Assembly: GCA_030641695.1 (NCBI GenBank)
Contig: DAOWGY010000208.1
Span: forward strand, 1 to 5,899
DNA: 5,899 nucleotides
Source: Gammaproteobacteria bacterium
Lineage (GTDB): Bacteria > Pseudomonadota > Gammaproteobacteria > Steroidobacterales > Woeseiaceae
Reading direction: 5' to 3'
Below the pieces are notes generated by a model. It saw only the letters and a list, made by a program, of their open reading frames with translations, had not been told where the DNA came from and searched no databases. Made by a program: the position numbers and the translations under genes. Below are positions 1 to 5,740 of the stretch, one piece after another (the stretch's first letter is position 1; every line of letters begins with the position of its first letter).

Positions 1-359
1 AAACCGACGTCCTCGCCCAGTTGCATACCAAGCGTATCCGCAATCCACGGCAACCATACCTGCTCGACCTGCGCCGCTATGGCTGGCAACACCTGCAGCA
101 AGGCGCCGACCTGGGAGCGAATCAAGGGGCCGACCAGCAACACCAGCAAGGCGAGGAACAGGAATGTCAGAACGAAGACCGCGACCACGGCCAGCGTTCT
201 GGGCAATTTTAGTTTCTGCAGGCGATCGGCCAGCGGATCACCGACGTAGGCAAGCAATGCTGCGGCGACAAACGGCGTCAAGATGGGTGCGAGCAGATAC
301 AGAAGCCAGCCTGTCAGTGCAATGGCGATGAGCCAGTTGATGCGCAGATCAGTTTTCAT
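1..359 (-). CDS. AI-2E (PerM/TqsA) family membrane protein, N-terminal part
   Basis: This is the first 119 complete codons of an integral inner-membrane protein whose 3' part lies beyond the left edge. I translated it from the ATG at 359. Two long hydrophobic stretches are visible, about residues 9-39 (wide enough for a helical hairpin) and 55-80. They are separated by a short segment reading GDPLADRLQKLKLPRTLAV. A Pro after a small-residue turn, then a basic stretch and LPRTLAV, is typical of the N-terminus of the AI-2E/PerM family. After residue 80 comes an amphipathic, probably non-membrane segment (RSQVGALLQVLPAIAAQVEQ), also usual for the family. Members are multi-pass proteins of about 350 residues; some export autoinducer-2 or act as ion antiporters, and most have no known substrate. 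Its ATG overlaps the stop of the PgsA-like gene (ATGA), so translation is probably coupled. The family call is firm; the substrate is unknown. Confidence 0.88.
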   Translation of the reverse strand, partial: MKTDLRINWLIAIALTGWLLYLLAPILTPFVAAALLAYVGDPLADRLQKLKLPRTLAVVAVFVLTFLFLALLVLLVGPLIRSQVGALLQVLPAIAAQVEQVWLPWIADTLGMQLGEDVG

Positions 360-907
360 CCTTGTCCTCCGGCACGAGCACGGTGTGACCAGGTCCAGAC
401 ATAGTCAGTGCCGCTGATGACGACGGTTACGAGGATCGAGGCCCCGAGTACGGTCATGGTGATTGGATCGGGCCAGCCGACACCGGCATGACTCAATACG
501 AAAAGCAGGAACAGCATCTCGAGCGCCGTATTCAGCTTGCTGATGCGCGTCGGCTCACCCTCCACAGGCTCGATCAGGAAATTGTAGACAACAGCACCAC
601 CGAAGATAACGACATCCCTCAGAATCACCAGGGTGGCCAACCAGACCGGAATCTGCCCCACCCACGCAAGGGTGATGAACAGACCGGCGACAAGCAATTT
701 GTCGGCAACCGGGTCCAGCAGACCGCCAAGTCTGGTTTGCCAGTCGAAGCGGTTCGCCAGGTAACCGTCCAGTCCGTCCGAGAATCCCGCAAAGAAAAAC
801 AGGCCGAGGGCCCAGCAGTATTCGTCACGCAAGATCAGCATCAGGATCGGCACGACCAGCGCGATGCGCATGAGGGAGATTGCGTTTGGAATCCAGCGTA
901 GTGACAT
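356..907 (-). CDS. CDP-alcohol phosphatidyltransferase, PgsA-like
   Basis: This 183-residue inner-membrane enzyme of the CDP-alcohol phosphatidyltransferase family moves a phosphatidyl group from CDP-diacylglycerol to an alcohol. In PgsA the alcohol is glycerol 3-phosphate, in phosphatidylglycerol synthesis. The family signature D-x2-DG-x2-AR-x8-G-x3-D-x3-D is visible at residues 44-69: D44, D47, G48, A51, G61, D65 and D69 are all present with exact spacing. The Arg after A51 is Asn52 (codon AAC), a departure from the consensus. The segment LLDPVADK (63-70) resembles E. coli PgsA closely. Hydrophobic segments lie near residues 8-26, 31-43, 71-92, 97-113, 127-141 and 150-166. I chose the ATG at 907 because MSLRWIPNAISLMRI is the usual N-terminus; the frame is open to 994 but that extension overlaps the DUF2066 gene. 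No Shine-Dalgarno is seen. It lies 13 nt after DUF2066 and overlaps the next gene by 4 nt. The substrate is unproven and the genome may hold another pgsA, so I give no symbol. Confidence 0.9.
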   Translation of the reverse strand: MSLRWIPNAISLMRIALVVPILMLILRDEYCWALGLFFFAGFSDGLDGYLANRFDWQTRLGGLLDPVADKLLVAGLFITLAWVGQIPVWLATLVILRDVVIFGGAVVYNFLIEPVEGEPTRISKLNTALEMLFLLFVLSHAGVGWPDPITMTVLGASILVTVVISGTDYVWTWSHRARAGGQG

Positions 908-920
908 AGACGTGCGCGGA

Positions 921-2048
921 TCAGAGACCGTAAAAGAATTCCAGGGACACGAGCATCGAATCACCGGAGGAAACGAGCGGGAAGTCACCGTCATCGACTC
1001 GATCCTGCTCGATCAGGCCACTGAGGCGCAAGGCACGTGCGAGCCTGTCGGCGCCGCCATGCGAAATGACCCGGTAACGAATACGGTCCCCTTCGACCGC
1101 AGCGATCGTAAAGCTGTCGACGACATTGAGTCCTGAGAGTATGCGCTGCACGCTGCCGTACGCATCGACCGACGTAATTCCCGTGATACTGAGCTCGACT
1201 GTCTCGAGCGGCGCGTCTCCACCGATCGCAAACTCGGCGGCAAGCTGGTCTGCGACGAGGCTGATCACGAGCTCCGGTTCGCCGTTCCATACACGCTGCT
1301 CTCCGGCGAAATAGTAGCTCCAGCGATTTCGCTGGCTCGACTCCGGACGGATACGACCAATCAGTACCGAATTCGCCTCATAGCGCTCCGATGCGGCGAT
1401 CACGAGCTCATCGAATCCGCCCCAAATGTCCGAAAAGGACACCCTGGCCAGGTCCTCGGTGTCGAGCAACGGAAACGCGACTGGCAAGCCGCGACGTTCG
1501 GCGATATCGAGTACGCGTTGGCGCAGCAGGCGATTGCGATCGATCGAGCGCGCCTCGTCGTCGCTGCGCTCGGGATCATCGGCACCGATAATTTCGCGCT
1601 CGCCCCGACCCCAGTCGACAGCCAGCCAGACGAGCGTCAGCGGTCGGTCATTGCCCCAGACCGTTTGTCCGTTGCGCCGCAGCACGCCCTCGACGGCGTC
1701 ACCGTCGAAGGACACCCACAGCGTATCGTCAGGTCCTGGACGGTATTGCACCACGTAGGACGCCGGATTCGGGAATAACAGCTCGAAAAGCTCCGGGTCG
1801 CTGCTGATTACGGAGCCCGAGATGCGCAACAGGACCTCAGCAAGCGCGGTCTCATAGGCGACAGCCCGCGGATCGGCTTCCTCGGGATCGAGCGGCACCT
1901 GCGCCGCATAAAGCGATGCCATCTCGATGGCAACGACCTCAGTCGCTGGCGCGAACGGCAGCAGCAAGAACGTCAAACAAACAATCAACCGGCCTGTGCC
2001 GGCCGGACGTCGCAAAAACGAATGTGTCAACAAGGGTGGTTTCCCCAT
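921..2048 (-). CDS. DUF2066 domain-containing exported protein
   Basis: This 375-residue protein of unknown function belongs to DUF2066, a family of gammaproteobacterial envelope proteins often found next to purM. The N-terminus looks like a signal peptide: a basic region to about R20, a hydrophobic core LIVCLTFLLLPFAP (21-34), and possible cleavage after VVA (about 40) or IEMA (about 44). Family hallmarks follow: a VPL segment then an Ala-rich helix ending LLRISGS (73-79), LWVSFD (110-115), WGNDRPLTLVWLAVDWG (131-147), LLDTEDLARVSFSDIWG (194-210) and a WSYYF strand (243-247). The C-terminal half (about 284-375) looks like a separate alpha/beta domain ending SLEFFYGL. I chose the ATG at 2048 because it gives a sensible signal peptide. 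The frame is open to 2108, but that start would run across the divergent purM start. No Shine-Dalgarno precedes it, and a perfect TATAAT lies only about 16 nt upstream. It is the first gene of the unit leading to the PgsA-like and PerM-like genes. Family assignment is from recalled motifs. Confidence 0.87.
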   Translation of the reverse strand: MGKPPLLTHSFLRRPAGTGRLIVCLTFLLLPFAPATEVVAIEMASLYAAQVPLDPEEADPRAVAYETALAEVLLRISGSVISSDPELFELLFPNPASYVVQYRPGPDDTLWVSFDGDAVEGVLRRNGQTVWGNDRPLTLVWLAVDWGRGEREIIGADDPERSDDEARSIDRNRLLRQRVLDIAERRGLPVAFPLLDTEDLARVSFSDIWGGFDELVIAASERYEANSVLIGRIRPESSQRNRWSYYFAGEQRVWNGEPELVISLVADQLAAEFAIGGDAPLETVELSITGITSVDAYGSVQRILSGLNVVDSFTIAAVEGDRIRYRVISHGGADRLARALRLSGLIEQDRVDDGDFPLVSSGDSMLVSLEFFYGL

Positions 2049-2062
2049 GGATGCCCAGCGAC

Positions 2063-2068
2063 TATTAT
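2063..2068 (+). promoter_or_regulatory. Possible -10 box for purM
   Basis: TATTAT on the plus strand (one mismatch to TATAAT) overlaps the reverse-strand TATAAT of the DUF2066 promoter. Transcription would start near 2075 and leave a leader of about 23 nt before the purM ATG at 2098. The best -35 at 17 nt spacing is a poor 3/6 match (TTTCCC, 2040-2045). Because only 49 nt separate the divergent genes, any purM promoter must lie here or inside the 5' part of DUF2066. Confidence 0.25.
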
Positions 2069-2091
2069 ATCGCCCTCTCAGAAATTGCCAC
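2064..2091 (-). promoter_or_regulatory. Predicted sigma70 promoter for the DUF2066 operon
   Basis: Reading the minus strand, a perfect -10 box TATAAT (2069-2064) lies 16 nt downstream of GTGGCA (2091-2086), a 4/6 match to TTGACA. Transcription would start near 2057, about 9 nt before the ATG at 2048, so the message would be almost leaderless. This fits the lack of a Shine-Dalgarno. The -35 box sits only 6 nt before the purM ATG on the other strand. The -10 is convincing; the -35 is modest. Confidence 0.5.
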
Positions 2092-2097
2092 TCATCG

Positions 2098-3117
2098 ATG
2101 GCCAACAAGAATCTGACCTATAAAGATGCCGGTGTCGACATCGACGCCGGCAACGCGCTTATCGAGCGCATCAAGCCGCTGGTATCCGCCACGCGCCGCA
2201 GCGAGGTCATGTCCGGCATCGGTGGCTTTGGTGGGCTTTTCGCCTTGCCGCCGGATCGCTACCGGGAGCCCGTGCTGGTTTCGGGTACGGACGGCGTCGG
2301 CACCAAGCTCATGCTGGCACAACAACTGGGCCAACACGACACGATCGGCATCGACCTCGTCGCCATGTGCGCAAACGACGTTCTCGTGCAGGGGGCGGAG
2401 CCGCTTTTCTTCCTCGACTATTTCGCCTGCGGCCGGCTCGATGTGGACGTTGCGGCCGACGTCGTAAAGGGTGTCGCTGACGGTTGCGTGCAGGCCGGCG
2501 CCGCGCTTATTGGCGGCGAGACAGCCGAGATGCCGGATATGTACGCGGACGGCGAGTACGATCTCGCGGGGTTCTGTGTCGGCGTCGTCGAACGCCGGCA
2601 AATGATCGATGGCACTGCAATTTCCGCCGGCGACGCACTGATCGGCGTCGCATCGAGTGGCCCACACTCCAACGGCTACTCACTCATTCGCAAAGTGCTG
2701 GAGCTTGCGGGTGACGCAGAGATAGGAGGCAGTACTGCCAGCGAGTTGCTGCTCACGCCGACACGCATTTACGTCAAACCCGTGCTGGCTCTAATGCAAT
2801 CGGTCACGGTAAAGGGCCTTGCGCACATCACCGGCGGAGGCATCACCGAAAACCTGCCAAGAATTCTGGACGCGTCGCTGCACGCCGAAATCGACACGTC
2901 GAGCTGGGAACAGGGACCCGTGTTCGACTGGCTCGCGCATACCGGCAATATTGCGACCGACGAGATGCGCCGCACCTTCAATTGTGGTGTCGGCATGATC
3001 ATCGTCGTGGATGCGGGATCGGTCGACAACACGCTGCAAACGCTGGGCGATAACGGCGAGACGGCCTGGGTCATCGGGAAAATTGCCGACGGAGCGGATG
3101 AGGTGCGCTTTCTTTGA
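2098..3117 (+). CDS. purM: Phosphoribosylformylglycinamidine cyclo-ligase (AIR synthetase)
   Basis: This cytosolic enzyme (339 residues) uses ATP to close formylglycinamidine ribonucleotide into 5-aminoimidazole ribonucleotide, the fifth step of de novo purine synthesis. It matches E. coli PurM almost end to end: LTYKDAGVDIDAGNALIERI at the N-terminus, VLVSGTDGVGTK (59-70) in the ATP-binding region, the conserved DLVAMCANDVLVQGAEPLFFLDY run (86-108), GGETAEMP (139-146), SSGPHSNGYSL (187-197), LTPTRIYVKPVL (219-230), HITGGGITENLPR (243-255) and TFNCGVGM (293-300). Length is normal for the family and nothing essential appears to be missing. I chose the ATG at 2098 because MANKNLTYKDAGVDI matches the usual start. 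The frame runs open upstream to 1927, and an ATG at 2047 has a better Shine-Dalgarno, but the added residues are not family-like. Its own start lacks a clear Shine-Dalgarno. It diverges from DUF2066 and overlaps purN by 4 nt. Confidence 0.98.
   Translation: MANKNLTYKDAGVDIDAGNALIERIKPLVSATRRSEVMSGIGGFGGLFALPPDRYREPVLVSGTDGVGTKLMLAQQLGQHDTIGIDLVAMCANDVLVQGAEPLFFLDYFACGRLDVDVAADVVKGVADGCVQAGAALIGGETAEMPDMYADGEYDLAGFCVGVVERRQMIDGTAISAGDALIGVASSGPHSNGYSLIRKVLELAGDAEIGGSTASELLLTPTRIYVKPVLALMQSVTVKGLAHITGGGITENLPRILDASLHAEIDTSSWEQGPVFDWLAHTGNIATDEMRRTFNCGVGMIIVVDAGSVDNTLQTLGDNGETAWVIGKIADGADEVRFL
3100..3105 (+). promoter_or_regulatory. Ribosome binding site deciding the purN TTG start
   Basis: GAGGTG lies inside the last codons of purM, 8 nt before TTG at 3114. 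It is the main evidence that purN starts at this TTG. The nearby ATG at 3121 is out of frame. Confidence 0.6.
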
Positions 3118-3767
3118 GCAATGCCGGCTGCAAAACGGCCATCCTGATCTCAGGATCCGGCACAAACCTCCAGTCCTTCATCGATCGCTCTGCTGACGGC
3201 GGCATGGCACTCGATCTGTCGCTTGTGTTTTCGAATCGTCCTGAAGCGTACGGCCTGACCCGTGCAAAGAACGCTGCTATCGATACTGCATGCATCGAGC
3301 ACGAAGACTTCGAATCACGCGAGCAATTCGACCGGGCAGTTGCCGCGAAACTCGACGAATGGAAGCCGGAGCTACTGGTCCTCGCGGGCTTCATGCGCAT
3401 CCTGAGCCCATGGTTCGTCGGCCACTACGAAGGCCGAATTCTGAACATCCACCCCGCCCTGCTGCCGGCATACACCGGACTCAACACGCACGAACGCGTG
3501 CTCGAAGCCGGCGACGAATTCCACGGCAGCACAGTCCATTTCGTTACCGAAGAACTCGACGGCGGCCCACGCATCCTGCAGGGCCGAATCAAGGTTGCCC
3601 CAACCACGGACCCCCAAGAACTGATGGCCCGAGTCCAAGAAGTTGAGCACGAGATCTACCCGATAGCCGCGGATTGGTTCGCACAGGGCAGACTGAGTTG
3701 CCGCGATGGTGACGTATTGCTCGACAACGAGCGGTTGGCGGGGCCCATAGTCCAGGATTTTGCTTAG
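3114..3767 (+). CDS. purN: Phosphoribosylglycinamide formyltransferase 1 (GAR transformylase)
   Basis: This cytosolic enzyme (217 residues) transfers a formyl group from 10-formyltetrahydrofolate to glycinamide ribonucleotide, the third step of de novo purine synthesis. The Rossmann-like N-terminus carries ILISGSGTNLQ (10-20), which binds the GAR phosphate. The catalytic set is complete: N111 and H113 in the NIHPALLP motif and D149 in TEELDGGP, equivalent to N106, H108 and D144 of E. coli PurN. VLAGFMRILSPWFV (89-102) and VHFVTEELDGGP are near-identical to E. coli. The length is normal. The start is an unusual TTG whose last two bases lie in the purM stop codon (TTGA), with GAGGTG 8 nt upstream, so purN is translationally coupled to purM. 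Both belong to one plus-strand purine operon. The gene faces dcd across a 129 nt convergent gap. Confidence 0.97.
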   Translation: MSNAGCKTAILISGSGTNLQSFIDRSADGGMALDLSLVFSNRPEAYGLTRAKNAAIDTACIEHEDFESREQFDRAVAAKLDEWKPELLVLAGFMRILSPWFVGHYEGRILNIHPALLPAYTGLNTHERVLEAGDEFHGSTVHFVTEELDGGPRILQGRIKVAPTTDPQELMARVQEVEHEIYPIAADWFAQGRLSCRDGDVLLDNERLAGPIVQDFA

Positions 3768-3779
3768 CCAGGTAGGCGG

Positions 3780-3856
3780 CCGCGTCTGGGGTGTTTCTCA
3801 CCCGAAGTAAAGCGCAGCGGAGCGAGCCATGAGGGTGAGGAATACGCCAGACCCGG
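3780..3856. repeat. Long imperfect inverted repeat between convergent purN and dcd
   Basis: Two 24 nt arms (3780-3803 and 3833-3856) face each other across a 29 nt loop. Base by base I count 20 Watson-Crick pairs, two G-U pairs (3793/3843 and 3796/3840) and two mismatches (3783/3853 C-C, 3790/3846 G-G) in plus-strand RNA. In minus-strand RNA the two G-U pairs become C-A mismatches, so folding favours the purN transcript. A further GGCGG/CCGCC match (3775-3779 with 3861-3865) extends the stem past a small bulge. There is no T-run, so it is not a classic intrinsic terminator. It may still stop or protect the purN message, or be one copy of a dispersed REP-like element. The GC-rich loop contains GCGCAGCGGAGCGAGC (3812-3827). 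Confidence 0.7.
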
Positions 3857-3872
3857 TCGCCCGCCGCCCGTC

Positions 3873-3888
3873 GCGCTTCCAGAAGCGC
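3873..3888 (-). terminator. Short GC hairpin just after dcd, possible terminator without T-tail
   Basis: A perfect 6 bp stem, GCGCTT and AAGCGC with a 4 nt loop, begins 8 nt after the dcd stop in the direction of dcd transcription. No T-run follows, so intrinsic termination is not supported. It could act as a 3' stabiliser for the mrp-dcd message, alone or with the larger inverted repeat beyond it. Confidence 0.3.
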
Positions 3889-3896
3889 TCCAACAG

Positions 3897-4463
3897 TCAA
3901 GCTTTGGGTAGCGTCACTCCAGTCTGCCCCTGGTACTTGCCGCCGCGGTCTTTGTAGGAGGTTTCGCAAGGCTCGTCTGACTCCAGGAACAGCATCTGCG
4001 CCACGCCCTCGTTCGCGTATATTTTTGCCGGTAGAGGTGTTGTGTTGGAGAATTCGAGGGTGACGTGCCCTTCCCATTCGGGTTCCAGCGGCGTCACGTT
4101 GACGATGATGCCGCATCTTGCGTATGTGGATTTGCCCAGGCAGATGGTGAGTATGGTTCTCGGAATGCGGAAATACTCAACGGTGCGCGCCAGGGCGAAC
4201 GAATTCGGCGGAATGACACAGACATCGCTTTTGAGATCGACAAAACTCGTCTCATCGAATTCTTTCGGGTCCACGATGGCTGAGTTGATGTTCGTGAAGA
4301 TTTTGAATTCGTCCGAACAGCGGACGTCGTAGCCATAGCTCGACGTGCCGTAGGAGACGATTCGCCCGGCGTCGCTGTCGCGAACCTGGCCCGGTTCGAA
4401 CGGCTCGATCATGCCATGGTCCGCAGCCATGCGACGAATCCAGCGATCCGACTTGATGCTCAT
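3897..4463 (-). CDS. dcd: dCTP deaminase
   Basis: This cytosolic enzyme (188 residues) hydrolyses dCTP to dUTP and ammonia. The dUTP is then cleaved by dUTPase to dUMP, the precursor for thymidylate. The protein closely follows the 188-residue type known from pseudomonads, from MSIKSDRWIRRMA at the start to YKDRGGKYQGQTGVTLPKA at the end. The dCTP-binding motif GKSTYAR (110-116) is intact. So is the catalytic Glu, E137 in TLEFSNTTP, equivalent to E138 of E. coli Dcd. The SSYGYDVRCSDEF (41-53) and NEGVAQMLF (151-159) segments are also family hallmarks. No sign of the extra hydrolase function of bifunctional Dcd-Dut enzymes can be judged by eye. It starts 5 nt after the mrp stop, with only a weak Shine-Dalgarno inside the end of mrp, so it is almost certainly cotranscribed with mrp. 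Confidence 0.97.
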   Translation of the reverse strand: MSIKSDRWIRRMAADHGMIEPFEPGQVRDSDAGRIVSYGTSSYGYDVRCSDEFKIFTNINSAIVDPKEFDETSFVDLKSDVCVIPPNSFALARTVEYFRIPRTILTICLGKSTYARCGIIVNVTPLEPEWEGHVTLEFSNTTPLPAKIYANEGVAQMLFLESDEPCETSYKDRGGKYQGQTGVTLPKA

Positions 4464-4468
4464 TTGCG

Positions 4469-5554
4469 TTACTCGACGACGATTTTGGGAAACTTGCTGC
4501 TGTAGTCCCTGCCCTGTATCGCAAGTGCTGCAGACATGCGCTGCGCTGAATTGCGAAAAGCCTCCGCAGCCGACGACTCCGGATCGGCGGCGACGGTAGG
4601 ATGGCCCGCATCCGTCTGCTCGCGTATGCGTGCGTCCAGCGGCAGCTTGCCGAGGAGTTCGATATCAAAATCGCTCACCATCGCATCGGCGCCACCCGCG
4701 CCGAAAATCGCTTCCTCGTGGCCGCAGGATGAACAAACGTGCGTGCTCATATTCTCGATGACGCCCAGTACGGGGATGGCGACCTTGCGAAACATGGCAA
4801 GACCCTTGCGCGCATCGATGGCGGCAATGTCCTGTGGCGTCGTCACGATGACGGCGCCCGACACCGGCACTTGTTGCGATAGCGTGAGTTGGATGTCACC
4901 TGTGCCAGGCGGCATGTCGACGATCAGATAATCGAGGTCATGCCACGTAGTCTGGTGCAGCAGCTGACTCAATGCCGACGTCACCATCGGACCACGCCAA
5001 ACCATCGGCTGGTCAGCATCAATCAGGAAGCCTATCGACATGACCTGCAAGCCCAACGCCTCGAGTGGCGCCATGGTCTTGCCGTCCTCGCTGGTCGGCT
5101 GTTTGCCGACGAGGCCGACCATGTGCGGTTGGCTGGGGCCGTAGATATCCGCGTCCAGAAGACCCACCGATGCGCCATCCGCCGACAGCGCCAGTGCGAG
5201 ATTCACGGCGACGGTCGACTTGCCGACGCCGCCCTTCCCGGACGCCACGGCAACCACGTTGCGTACGTTCGCAAGCGGCTTGAGATTGCGTTGCACGCCA
5301 TGAGCTGTGATCGCCCAGGACAGGCTGACATCCACGTCAGCTACACCGGTCTCCGCCTTGACGGCAGCAGCAATGTGCTCGCGCCAGCCGTCAATTGCGG
5401 TATCTGCGGGGAAGCCGAGTTCCACCTTGACGCTGGCGCGGCCCTCAGACAGGTCGGCGGCGCTGACACGCCCAATATCGCCCAGCGGGTGGCCGGTCCC
5501 AGGTAACTGTATGGAATTGAGGAATTTCTTCACATTCGATTCTGTTGACGCCAT
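4469..5554 (-). CDS. apbC: Mrp/ApbC family Fe-S cluster carrier ATPase
   Basis: This is a cytosolic P-loop ATPase (361 residues) of the Mrp/NBP35 group, which holds a [4Fe-4S] cluster and passes it to apo-proteins. An N-terminal MIP18/DUF59-type domain occupies about residues 8-80. Next comes the MinD/ParA-like ATPase: deviant Walker A GKGGVGKST (106-114) with its signature Lys107, LLDADIYGPSQPHM (132-145), a Walker B-like IVDMPPGTGD (211-220), and IVTTPQDIAAIDARKG (236-251). The cluster-binding CxxC is C274-S-S-C277 after ENMSTHV, as expected for a dimer sharing one cluster. A short tail SKFPKIVVE ends the protein. I chose the ATG at 5554; a GTG immediately before it (5557) is equally in frame and would add one residue. 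A good promoter lies about 65-100 nt upstream. dcd follows 5 nt after the stop. The symbol mrp is also used. Confidence 0.95.
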   Translation of the reverse strand: MASTESNVKKFLNSIQLPGTGHPLGDIGRVSAADLSEGRASVKVELGFPADTAIDGWREHIAAAVKAETGVADVDVSLSWAITAHGVQRNLKPLANVRNVVAVASGKGGVGKSTVAVNLALALSADGASVGLLDADIYGPSQPHMVGLVGKQPTSEDGKTMAPLEALGLQVMSIGFLIDADQPMVWRGPMVTSALSQLLHQTTWHDLDYLIVDMPPGTGDIQLTLSQQVPVSGAVIVTTPQDIAAIDARKGLAMFRKVAIPVLGVIENMSTHVCSSCGHEEAIFGAGGADAMVSDFDIELLGKLPLDARIREQTDAGHPTVAADPESSAAEAFRNSAQRMSAALAIQGRDYSSKFPKIVVE

Positions 5555-5592
5555 CACACTTCAGGTTCTCATATTAGGTAAAATTTCCCTAC

Positions 5593-5617
5593 AATCGGTC
5601 CGTTGCGAGGACCGGTT
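5593..5617. repeat. Inverted repeat in the mrp leader
   Basis: CGGTCC (5596-5601) and GGACCG (5609-5614) form a perfect 6 bp palindrome around a 7 nt loop. Outside it, a G-U pair and two A-T pairs extend the stem in plus-strand RNA; in minus-strand RNA the first outer pair is a C-A mismatch. It lies in the predicted mrp 5' leader just downstream of the transcription start, where it could be an operator or an mRNA hairpin. No regulator can be named. Confidence 0.4.
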
Positions 5618-5625
5618 GCGCGCAC

Positions 5626-5653
5626 ATTGTAACGGAGGCGAGCGCTCTGCCAA
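5626..5653 (-). promoter_or_regulatory. Predicted sigma70 promoter for mrp-dcd
   Basis: On the minus strand, TTGGCA (5653-5648, 5/6 to TTGACA) and TACAAT (5631-5626, 5/6 to TATAAT) are separated by 16 nt. Transcription would begin near 5619 and give a leader of about 65 nt before the ATG at 5554. It is the best complete promoter in the window. Confidence 0.6.
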
Positions 5654-5662
5654 GTTGTTTTA

Positions 5663-5704
5663 TGTGGCAGGAGGTAACGCCACGGGCCTGTCATTTCAAG
5701 GCCT
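5663..5704 (+). other. Two adjacent small hairpins, one with AGGAGGT in its loop
   Basis: The first hairpin pairs GTGGC (5664-5668) with GCCAC (5679-5683) and holds AGGAGGT (5669-5675), a strong Shine-Dalgarno match, in its 10 nt loop. The second pairs GGGCCT (5684-5689) with AGGCCT (5699-5704), including one G-U, around a 9 nt loop. No start codon follows the AGGAGGT at a usable distance, so it does not mark a gene here. The structures are short and could be chance. Confidence 0.3.
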
Positions 5705-5713
5705 CGAGCAACT

Positions 5714-5740
5714 TTGCGCGGCAGGACGATGTGGCATAAT
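5714..5740 (+). promoter_or_regulatory. Possible plus-strand promoter toward the right edge
   Basis: TGGCATAAT (5732-5740) is an extended -10 element, TGn followed by CATAAT. The -35 region is weak (TTGCGC at 5714-5719 with a 15 nt spacer, or TTTGCG at 5713 with 16). Transcription would begin near 5747 and run off the right edge. It would serve an RNA or a gene starting beyond 5899. In pseudomonads metG lies divergently upstream of mrp, but no metG start is visible here. Confidence 0.3.

Noticed and set aside
2025..2030. Perfect TTGACA on the minus strand
   Set aside because: It lies inside the DUF2066 signal-peptide coding region and has no -10 element at 15-19 nt downstream.
2006..2032. 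Possible PurR operator upstream of purM (CGCAAAAACGAATG)
   Set aside because: Only the left half resembles the PurR palindrome; the right half lacks the complementary TTTGCG, and the site is inside the DUF2066 coding region.
3589..4116. 175-codon minus-strand frame across the purN/dcd junction
   Set aside because: It overlaps the 3' ends of both real genes, spans the inverted repeat and has an Arg-rich shadow-type composition.
5545..5574. TTGACG on the plus strand as a promoter reading away from mrp
   Set aside because: No acceptable -10 box occurs at 16-18 nt; the best is a 3/6 match.
5662..5739. Small 25-codon frame starting MWQEVTPRAC
   Set aside because: No Shine-Dalgarno before its ATG, no recognisable sequence, and the AGGAGGT lies inside the frame rather than ahead of it.
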